Shown piece after piece: positions 1-5,087 of a DNA stretch of 5,087 nt. This DNA is from Acidobacteriaceae bacterium (lineage in GTDB: Bacteria; Acidobacteriota; Terriglobia; Terriglobales; SbA1), in assembly GCA_003156615.1 (NCBI GenBank), contig PMHI01000252.1:38733-43819 (forward strand), in the 5' to 3' direction. The notes under the pieces are model-generated. The model did not search any database, was not told the DNA's origin, and saw only the letters and a program-made list of their open reading frames with translations. How positions within the stretch are numbered: the first letter of the stretch is position 1; the number at the start of each line of letters is the position of its first letter. The translations under genes were made by a program, and so were the position numbers.

Positions 1-705
1 AACTGGATTTTGCCCGATCGCAACACGATCCCGCACGATGTGCCATTCTTCCAGAACCTCCGTACGCTGATACCGGAGATTTGCCACAAGCATGGAGCCC
101 TCGCGATTGGCGGCATGACCGCACTTTACCCCAGCCGTACCGACGCGGAATTGAACCAGCGCGCGCTAAAGGTGCTCGAGCAAGACAAGAAGAACGAAGC
201 CAGCTGCGGAATGGATGGAGCCTGGACCGGCCATCCCGATCAGAACGAGATCGCCGTCGCCCAGTTCCCTTACCCTAATCAGATTGCAAGAGGGCCCCAG
301 TTGCCGAATTCGTATCCGGATCTGCGGCCAGTCCCGAAGGGCGTTGGCGCAACCACCCTTGCCGGGACGCGCGCGGCCGTGCGCACCGTGATTCGTTATC
401 GCAACGGCGTGCTCAACGGTAAGGGCGCCAGCCTGCTCGACGGCTACATGGAAGATTTAGCCACCGACCGCATTTACCGTTTAATGATCGCGCAGCGCGT
501 GCGGCATAAGGTCAGAGTGCCGGGCGATGATGGCAAGCCGGTCGAACACAGTTCCGGCTTGACAACGCGTTTGTTCGACGAGGAACTAGCGAAGATTCAA
601 CAGAACCTACCGGCGGAGATTGATCGCAGAGCGGCGGCGACTCTTCCCGAGGCACGACGCATCGCTGAGGAATTGATTGTGCAGGGGCACCACTCGCCAG
701 TCTAG
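1..705 (+). CDS. aceB: Malate synthase, AceB (MSA) type, C-terminal part; 5' end outside window
   Basis: Malate synthase condenses glyoxylate with acetyl-CoA to give malate and CoA, the second step of the glyoxylate bypass, in the cytoplasm. The reading frame is open from base 1, so the gene starts upstream; the TTG at 10 lies inside a conserved LPDR segment and is not a start. About 234 residues are present, somewhat under half of the roughly 530 usual for this family. Numbering from base 1, recognisable family blocks are CHKHGALAIGGM (about 28-39), GMDGAWTGHP (about 70-79) and the MED motif (150-152, Asp codon at 454-456). In the family the Asp of this motif is held to be the catalytic base. 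The C-terminal helical region after it is complete, ending in a TAG stop with no frameshift. The barrel-forming N-terminal half, with the glyoxylate and Mg2+ ligands, cannot be checked. The gene lies 301 bases upstream of the next gene on the same strand, so co-transcription is uncertain. Confidence 0.93.
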   Translation, partial: NWILPDRNTIPHDVPFFQNLRTLIPEICHKHGALAIGGMTALYPSRTDAELNQRALKVLEQDKKNEASCGMDGAWTGHPDQNEIAVAQFPYPNQIARGPQLPNSYPDLRPVPKGVGATTLAGTRAAVRTVIRYRNGVLNGKGASLLDGYMEDLATDRIYRLMIAQRVRHKVRVPGDDGKPVEHSSGLTTRLFDEELAKIQQNLPAEIDRRAAATLPEARRIAEELIVQGHHSPV

Positions 706-864
706 GCGAGCCCATCCGATGTGTCTGAAAGGCGGCGAGACATGGGGCACCCCCGCGCCGGACTCGATTACGCCGCTGGCGGGCGGATTGTCATCACCAG
801 GATATCCGTATCGTGAATCCGCGCTCGACCAATTTCTTCACACAGGTACCAACGAAAACTGCTC

Positions 865-903
865 CTTGGGGACAGACTGAGTGCACCCCGATCTGACCCC
901 AAG
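865..903. repeat. Imperfect inverted repeat, 12-bp arms, 15-base loop
   Basis: The left arm CTTGGGGACAGA (865-876) and right arm TCTGACCCCAAG (892-903) are reverse complements at 11 of 12 positions, separated by 15 bases. It could form a hairpin in DNA or RNA. No run of T follows the right arm, so it is not a standard intrinsic terminator. From memory, GGGGACAGA / GGGGTCAGA words of this kind recur in intergenic repeats of many bacteria, sometimes beside REP-associated (Y1) transposases; no such transposase lies in this window. A solitary mobile-repeat remnant or a transcript-end structure are both possible. Confidence 0.6.
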
Positions 904-908
904 ATAAC

Positions 909-938
909 TTGTCTGACAGGCCCACAAAAGTCTAGACT
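909..938 (+). promoter_or_regulatory. Weak sigma70-type promoter candidate
   Basis: TTGTCT (909-914) matches the -35 consensus at 4 of 6 bases and TAGACT (933-938) matches the -10 at 4 of 6, with an 18-base spacer. Transcription would begin near 945, giving a leader of about 60 bases before the ATG at 1007. Such matches occur often by chance and the host's promoter preferences are unknown. The position, and its overlap with the palindrome, are the only support. Confidence 0.2.
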
Positions 939-939
939 T
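928..939. promoter_or_regulatory. Perfect 12-bp palindrome, possible operator
   Basis: AAGTCTAGACTT reads identically on both strands, with no central gap. It sits 67 bases before the start codon of the TPR-retropepsin gene and covers the -10 element of the candidate promoter, a place where a dimeric repressor would block transcription. The regulator is unknown and no regulator gene is in the window. A 12-bp perfect palindrome can also arise by chance. Confidence 0.3.
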
Positions 940-986
940 CCGATCACGCTGAGGGTGCCTTACAAATTAGGCTCTCAGAGACTCAG

Positions 987-995
987 GGAAAGGAG
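987..995 (+). promoter_or_regulatory. Ribosome binding site of the TPR-retropepsin gene
   Basis: GGAAAGGAG ends 11 bases before the ATG at 1007. The AGGAG core is a strong Shine-Dalgarno match at slightly long spacing. Together with the signal peptide beginning exactly at this ATG, it fixes the start of the gene. Confidence 0.75.
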
Positions 996-1006
996 ACCGA
1001 CCGCAC

Positions 1007-2782
1007 ATGCTTCGGTTCTCCCGCTGCTTGCTGCTAGTCGGGCTGGCGTACGGCTTTACGGTCACCGCCCAGTCAACGGCGGACAAGTCTCAGCCGGATG
1101 TTTCCTCAGCCGGACAGTCTCCATCGGCATCGCCCGTCACGGCGCCGCCAGGGAAGCAGACCATCGCCTTGCCAGCAGCACCGGCGCCAGCAGATTCGCC
1201 AGCTGTGCATCCTTCGGGCGCACCCCCCGATCCGTTGGGCGAGGCCAGGGCGCTTACCCGCAAAGGGGATTTCGACGCGGCCATCGAGAAATATCGACAA
1301 CTCCTCCAGGAGAGACCGAAATCCCCCGATGCCTATGCCGGTCTGACACGCGTCTACTTGAAGAAGAAAGATGTGGCGCAAGCCTACGACACCGTGACCA
1401 AGGGCTTGCAGCTCACGGATTCCTGGCCGGTCCACGTGGCCCTGGGTGAAGTTTACTTTCGACAGGGGAAAATCTCGGACGCGGAAAAGGAATGGGTGGA
1501 TGTGATCAACTCGGGGCACCAGGCCGCGCAGGCCTACCTTGGCCTGGCTCAAGTGCGATGGGCCGTTTCGAAAAACAAGTCGGCGAAGGCGATGATTGAC
1601 AAGGCGCATGCGCTCGATCCGAAGGACCCCGACATCCTACGGTATTGGTTCAATACAGAGAGCCGCCGGGAGCGCATTAAGAATCTGGAGAACTATCTGA
1701 CCACTCTAGGAGGCAACGACCCAGAGCGCCCCCCTGCTCAAATTTATCTCAACTACCTCGAGCAGAAAGCTGGTGGGGACCTGACATGCGCCCTGGTGAA
1801 TAAAGTTGCTTCCACGGAAACTCCGCTGGTCCGCATGCTGACTGACCCCGAGCATGTGCGCGGCGTTGGGCTTTCCGTTTTCGTGAATGGAGAGAGGAGC
1901 AGGCTCTTGCTGGATACAGGGGCGAGCGGCATCGTGCTCAACCGGGTAATGGCGGAGCGAACCGGGGTCACAAAGCTTTCAGAAACGCGCATGGCCGGGA
2001 TAGGGGATGAGGGAAGCAAGGCGGGGTATGTAGGCTTCGCCCGCTCCATCCGAATCGGAGATTTGGAGTTCAAGAATTGTCCAGTGGACGTTTTGGAGAG
2101 CCGTTCCGTGACGGGAGAAGACGGTGTGATTGGGGCTGACGTGTTTGAAGATTTCCTGGTGGACATCAACTTCCCAACCGAAAAGCTCCGCTTACTGGAA
2201 TTGCCGAAGCGCCCTGACGAGTCTGCGCAAACACTTTCGTTGAATGTCGGAGAGGACCGTGGACAGGCAGAAAATCCGGGCGACCCGACCGAGAAAACAG
2301 GGGCGTCGTCGCCACCGCGGTCGACGCATTCAGGTCCCCAAGACAGGTATATTGCTCCTGAGATGCAGTCGTACACACCCGTTTATCGCTTCGGTCACGA
2401 TTTACTCGTGTCGACCAAAGTTGGGGACGCTGCGGAAAAGCTATTCCTGTTGGACACCGGCGCAATCGACAACATGATTTCCCCCAGCGCGGCCAGCGAA
2501 GTGACCAAGGTGGGCAGAGACTCCCATGCGGTTCTGAAAGGAATTAGTGGATCGGTCAGCAAAGTTTACAACGCCAACAAAGCCGTTTTGCAATTCGGTC
2601 ATCTGCGTCAGGAGAACCAGGACATCCTGGCCTTCGATCTTACTTCCATCAGCAATAATGCCGGAACTGAGATTTCAGGGATACTGGGTTTCACGATGTT
2701 GCGCCTTCTCGAGATCAAGATCGACTATCGCGATGGGCTGGTAGACTTCCACTACGATCCCAAGCGCTTGATCCATTTCTGA
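1007..2782 (+). CDS. Exported TPR protein with two retropepsin-like aspartic protease domains
   Basis: The 591-residue product begins with a probable Sec signal peptide: Arg at 3 and 6, a hydrophobic core at about 7-20 and a likely cut after VTA (19-21). There is no lipobox. A Pro/Ala/Ser-rich linker (about 24-76) follows, then TPR-like helix pairs (about 77-210). The first retropepsin-like domain spans about 283-400, with DTGAS at 303-307, a Gly-rich flap-like stretch (330-340) and GVIGAD at 373-378. A low-complexity linker (about 401-455) leads to the second domain (about 460-585), with DTGAID at 483-488 and GILGF at 558-562. Families of this fold (Asp_protease_2, gag-polyprotein-type) normally supply one catalytic Asp per domain and act as dimers, so two domains in one chain could pair internally. 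I infer a periplasmic or surface-bound protease or peptide-binding protein; substrate and activity are unknown. The second domain is more diverged and may be non-catalytic. The gene stands apart from both neighbours, with gaps of 301 and 125 bases. Confidence 0.88.
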   Translation: MLRFSRCLLLVGLAYGFTVTAQSTADKSQPDVSSAGQSPSASPVTAPPGKQTIALPAAPAPADSPAVHPSGAPPDPLGEARALTRKGDFDAAIEKYRQLLQERPKSPDAYAGLTRVYLKKKDVAQAYDTVTKGLQLTDSWPVHVALGEVYFRQGKISDAEKEWVDVINSGHQAAQAYLGLAQVRWAVSKNKSAKAMIDKAHALDPKDPDILRYWFNTESRRERIKNLENYLTTLGGNDPERPPAQIYLNYLEQKAGGDLTCALVNKVASTETPLVRMLTDPEHVRGVGLSVFVNGERSRLLLDTGASGIVLNRVMAERTGVTKLSETRMAGIGDEGSKAGYVGFARSIRIGDLEFKNCPVDVLESRSVTGEDGVIGADVFEDFLVDINFPTEKLRLLELPKRPDESAQTLSLNVGEDRGQAENPGDPTEKTGASSPPRSTHSGPQDRYIAPEMQSYTPVYRFGHDLLVSTKVGDAAEKLFLLDTGAIDNMISPSAASEVTKVGRDSHAVLKGISGSVSKVYNANKAVLQFGHLRQENQDILAFDLTSISNNAGTEISGILGFTMLRLLEIKIDYRDGLVDFHYDPKRLIHF

Positions 2783-2848
2783 ACCGCCGTTGCGGCGTCG
2801 CTGCTCCGGTCAGACTGTATGGCATCGGGAATATCTGGGATTGGGTTC

Positions 2849-2877
2849 TGGAGATTGTCCCCTGCGTACCGTAATAT
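2849..2877 (+). promoter_or_regulatory. Weak promoter candidate before the aminotransferase
   Basis: TGGAGA (2849-2854) and TAATAT (2872-2877) each match the sigma70 boxes at 4 of 6 bases with a 17-base spacer. They lead into an AT-rich leader (about 2871-2898) that contrasts with the GC-rich surroundings. The composition shift supports a promoter somewhere here; the exact boxes are a guess. Confidence 0.22.
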
Positions 2878-2899
2878 CTAACTATCTCTTAATTGAAAC

Positions 2900-2904
2900 G
2901 AGGA
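2900..2904 (+). promoter_or_regulatory. Ribosome binding site of the aminotransferase, short spacing
   Basis: GAGGA ends only 3 bases before the ATG at 2908, closer than the usual 5-9. It is still the best Shine-Dalgarno match nearby. The in-frame TTG at 2893 has no purine-rich site before it, and the next in-frame ATG (2995-2997) falls inside the conserved GPGPS-VHPR region and would remove it. Confidence 0.5.
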
Positions 2905-2907
2905 CTG

Positions 2908-4050
2908 ATGAGCGCCATCGGACAAGAAAGCTCCACACTTCACTTCCCCGCCCTCGAACCGCCTCACCGCTACCTGTTCGGACCCGGACCCAGCATGGTT
3001 CACCCGCGCGTCTATGAGGCGTTGGCGAAGCCGATCGTCGGGCATCTCGACCCTTACTTCATCCAGGTCATGGCAGATGTTCAGCAGTTACTCAAAACCA
3101 CTTTTGGCACGAATGACGGCGCGACACTGGTCATTTCCGGGACCGGCAGTGCGGGCATGGAAGCGGCCGTTGCAAACTTCGTCGAGCCGGGCAGCACGCT
3201 CGCGGTTTTCGCCAATGGATACTTTTCCGACCGGCTCACTGAGATGGCGAGGCGCAACGGAGCGAACGTCGTACGTTTCGAGAAGCCTTGGGGTGACACG
3301 TTTACGGATTATGAAGTCAGAGAATTCATCTCTCGCGAGAAGCCCAAGGTTGTGGCTTATGTTCATGCCGAGACATCGACGGGAGCTTTGCAACCGGGAC
3401 AAGCGATCTGTGCCGCGGCTCACGACGCCGGCGCTCTGGTCATCGCGGATTGTGTCACCTCGCTCGGCGGAGTTCCGGTGGAGTTCGACCAAACCGGTAT
3501 CGACATCGCATATAGTTGCACGCAAAAAGGATTGAGCTGTCCTCCCGGCTTATCTCCGATGGCCATGTCGCCGGGCGCAATGGACTGGCTGCGCGCCCGC
3601 TCGACTCCATCGCGCAGTTGGTATCTTGACCTCAAGCTGATTCATGACTATTCCACAGTGTCGCACCGCTATCATCACACCGCTCCGATTTCCATGTTCT
3701 ACGCGTTACGCGAGGCGCTGCTGGTTATCGCCGAGGAAGGAATCGAGAACCGCTGGGAGCGGCATCGCCGTTGCCATAAGTCTTTTGTCAAGGGCATAGA
3801 AGCTATGGGCCTGCGCATGCACGTCCCCGAGGAGCATCGCATTGCGACTCTGAACACAGTGCGCGTCCCGGAAGGTGTCGACGAAGCGAAGGTGCGCAAG
3901 CGCCTTTTGGATGGTCCCGGCATTGAAATCGCCGGCGGTTTCGGGCCTCTGGCAGGCAAAGTCTTCCGCATCGGCGTCATGGGCCCGTTGGCCACCGACG
4001 ATAACGTGCAGTTTTTCCTGAAGGAGTTCAAGAAGGCGTTGAGCGCGTAG
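2908..4050 (+). CDS. Class V PLP aminotransferase, alanine-glyoxylate / serine-pyruvate type
   Basis: This 380-residue cytoplasmic enzyme is a fold-type I PLP transaminase, the usual length for the alanine-glyoxylate aminotransferase family. In order: the substrate-side motif GPGPS (25-29) with VHPRV (31-35) and GHLDP (45-49), the phosphate-side loop SGTGSAGME (77-85), HAETSTG (153-159), the Asp that contacts the PLP pyridine nitrogen in ADCVTSLGG (Asp181), the Schiff-base lysine in TQKGLS (Lys207, codon 3526-3528), and RIGVMG (354-359), whose Arg binds the substrate carboxylate in relatives. All key residues are present, so it should be active. Family members transfer an amino group from alanine, serine or aspartate to glyoxylate or pyruvate; the ureidoglycine-glyoxylate enzyme of purine breakdown is a close relative, and sequence alone does not separate them here. 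The malate synthase gene 2.2 kb upstream also uses glyoxylate, which favours glyoxylate as acceptor. The start chosen is ATG 2908; TTG 2893 would add five residues. It converges with the transporter gene. Confidence 0.9.
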   Translation: MSAIGQESSTLHFPALEPPHRYLFGPGPSMVHPRVYEALAKPIVGHLDPYFIQVMADVQQLLKTTFGTNDGATLVISGTGSAGMEAAVANFVEPGSTLAVFANGYFSDRLTEMARRNGANVVRFEKPWGDTFTDYEVREFISREKPKVVAYVHAETSTGALQPGQAICAAAHDAGALVIADCVTSLGGVPVEFDQTGIDIAYSCTQKGLSCPPGLSPMAMSPGAMDWLRARSTPSRSWYLDLKLIHDYSTVSHRYHHTAPISMFYALREALLVIAEEGIENRWERHRRCHKSFVKGIEAMGLRMHVPEEHRIATLNTVRVPEGVDEAKVRKRLLDGPGIEIAGGFGPLAGKVFRIGVMGPLATDDNVQFFLKEFKKALSA

Positions 4051-4088
4051 GCCTCACGGTATCTCTTCCGCGCGAAGCGACGACTGAG

Positions 4089-5087
4089 CTAGGCGGGCAA
4101 GCGCTGCCCGCGCGTCTCCGCAGCGAATGGAATCAGCAGCAATCCGAGAGCGAAGGCGATCGAAGTGATCGCGACCGGAGTTCCCAGCGATCCGAAATGC
4201 CGCACACCGCTTCCGACCAGGAATGTGATTCCTGCACCACCGAACCGGGCGAACGAAGTGGAGAAAGCAAAGGCGCTGGCACGGCACTCGGTGGGATACT
4301 GCTCGGGCAGCCACAAAGTATAGACAGCAAAGTTGGCGCCGCCCAACCCCAGGAAAAACAAGCAGACGAAGAACCACGGCAGACCGCTCGCCCCCAGGTA
4401 GAAGACCTTGCCGAACGTGAACGCGATGAACACCATCATCAGGGCAAAGAAAACGGCGAGGGCTCCGCGGCGGCCGGTTGCCTCCGCCAGCCACGGCATG
4501 GCCAGGCAGCCTAAGATCGTAGCGAACGAGACCAGCATGACGCCCCAGGAGGCCAGTTGCGCAGCTTGTGGCCCGATGCGGCCGCCCGCTTCGGCGAGTG
4601 CGGTAATCGCTGAGGGAACATAGACGGTTCCAGCCCACAGGCCGCAGATAGAAGCCAGCATCAACAAGGCGTTCAGAATGGTGCGGCGGCGCCAGGCTGC
4701 CGAAAACAGCGTGGCGAAGGGCCGCCAGACCGCCCAGGACCGGACCACACTTTCCTTTTTGGCCCAGGTGGCGGGCTCGGCAACTCCGTGCCGAAGCCAG
4801 GCCAGCAATAATGCCGGCAGTCCACCTACGATAAACATGGCACGCCAGCCAAAGCGACTGCCGATGCCGTAGTTGGCCAACGCGGCGAGAAATATACCGA
4901 TGTAATATCCCGTGTGCATGAAGCCCGCGCCCATGCGCCGCCTATGCTCCGGCCACTCCTCGGCAACGAACGTCCCGCCCATGGCCCATTCTCCGCCAAT
5001 GCCCACGCCCGCAAGCAGGCGCAGAATCGCAAGTTGCCAAACGCCGGTGACGAAGGCGCTCAGAAATGTGAACACCGAATACCACAC
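4089..5087 (-). CDS. MFS transporter, sialate/organic-acid:H+ symporter-like; N-terminus outside window
   Basis: This is an inner-membrane secondary transporter of the major facilitator superfamily. The frame stays open to the window edge; the GTG at 5087-5085 is probably internal, because the first two helices and the loop 2-3 signature are missing. Numbering from the edge, 332 residues contain about ten helices (TM3-TM12). TM4 carries R23 and GVGIGGEW (27-34), and TM6 begins WRAMFIVGGLPALL (81-94). A charged central loop spans about 99-135. The C-half repeat of the loop motif is AEATGRRG (201-208), and PEQYPTE (261-267) precedes TM11. The GIGGEW and WRAMF-GLPALL blocks resemble sialate:H+ / lactate-type (SHS) and related metabolite:H+ symporters, so an organic acid or sugar acid is a reasonable substrate guess, but the sequence does not settle it. 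It ends in TAG and converges with the aminotransferase across 38 bases, so the two are not one operon. Confidence 0.88.
   Translation of the reverse strand: MWYSVFTFLSAFVTGVWQLAILRLLAGVGIGGEWAMGGTFVAEEWPEHRRRMGAGFMHTGYYIGIFLAALANYGIGSRFGWRAMFIVGGLPALLLAWLRHGVAEPATWAKKESVVRSWAVWRPFATLFSAAWRRRTILNALLMLASICGLWAGTVYVPSAITALAEAGGRIGPQAAQLASWGVMLVSFATILGCLAMPWLAEATGRRGALAVFFALMMVFIAFTFGKVFYLGASGLPWFFVCLFFLGLGGANFAVYTLWLPEQYPTECRASAFAFSTSFARFGGAGITFLVGSGVRHFGSLGTPVAITSIAFALGLLLIPFAAETRGQRLPA

Larger units (their letters stand above)
706..1006. other. Intergenic region between malate synthase and the TPR-retropepsin gene
   Basis: This 301-base stretch has no convincing gene. One frame is open from inside the malate synthase gene to 880, but the product looks like random composition (many Gly, Pro, Ser and Thr, no domain) and no ribosome binding site precedes it. 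Bases 706-864 show nothing I recognise. The right half is structured: an imperfect inverted repeat at 865-903, a 12-bp palindrome at 928-939 and a ribosome binding site at 987-995. It probably holds the 3' end of the malate synthase transcript and the promoter of the next gene. Confidence 0.7.

Noticed and set aside
677..880. Open frame of 67 codons overlapping the malate synthase 3' end
   Set aside because: It starts inside the malate synthase gene without a ribosome binding site, and the product shows no domain or protein-like pattern.
955..1449. Open frame of 164 codons on the plus strand in another frame
   Set aside because: It overlaps the signal peptide, linker and TPR part of the real gene. 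Its product is rich in Arg and Ser with no motif, typical of an out-of-frame reading of GC-rich coding DNA.
1106..1609. Minus-strand open frame of 167 codons opposite the TPR region
   Set aside because: It is antisense to a well-supported gene, has no ribosome site and no recognisable domain.
1753..2376. Minus-strand open frame of 207 codons opposite the first protease domain
   Set aside because: It is antisense to the conserved DTG domain and its product is Ser/Pro-rich without motifs, a compositional shadow.
2785..2797. Small hairpin CGCCG-TTG-CGGCG just after the TPR-retropepsin stop codon
   Set aside because: The stem is only 5 bp and no T-run follows, so it is too weak to call a terminator.
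4051..4088. Possible bidirectional terminator between the converging genes
   Set aside because: Only a 4-bp CTTC/GAAG pairing is visible around 4065-4077, with no T-run on either strand.
4054..4638. Minus-strand open frame of 194 codons overlapping the transporter in another frame
   Set aside because: It is Arg-rich with no hydrophobic helices, whereas the overlapping frame encodes clear MFS helices and motifs.

Overview
The window is GC-rich bacterial chromosome holding four protein-coding genes, two of them cut by the window edges. I see no rRNA, tRNA, CRISPR array, intact insertion sequence or phage gene. A large secreted protein with TPR repeats and retropepsin-like domains, next to ordinary soil-heterotroph metabolic genes, suggests an Acidobacteriota-like organism. 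That placement is an inference from gene style, not from a marker gene.

Layout. (1) Positions 1-705, plus strand: the C-terminal part of malate synthase (AceB type), whose start lies off the left edge. (2) Positions 706-1006: a 301-base gap with no convincing gene. It carries a 12-bp imperfect inverted repeat (865-903), a perfect 12-bp palindrome (928-939), a weak promoter candidate overlapping that palindrome, and a good ribosome binding site. (3) Positions 1007-2782, plus strand: a 591-residue exported protein with a signal peptide, a Pro/Ala linker, a TPR region and two separate retropepsin-like aspartic protease domains, each with an Asp-Thr-Gly motif. (4) Positions 2908-4050, plus strand: a PLP-dependent class V aminotransferase of the alanine-glyoxylate / serine-pyruvate type. 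(5) Positions 4089-5087, minus strand: the C-terminal ten helices of a major facilitator superfamily transporter, converging on the aminotransferase with a 38-base gap and running off the right edge.

How they may work together. Malate synthase condenses glyoxylate with acetyl-CoA, and aminotransferases of the alanine-glyoxylate type interconvert glyoxylate and glycine. The window may therefore be a loose glyoxylate-handling neighbourhood, with the transporter possibly importing an organic acid. The protease-like gene between the two enzymes has no obvious metabolic role, and the gaps on either side of it argue against one tight operon. The most unusual object is the tandem retropepsin-TPR protein. 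Nothing here clearly qualifies as a new multi-gene system.
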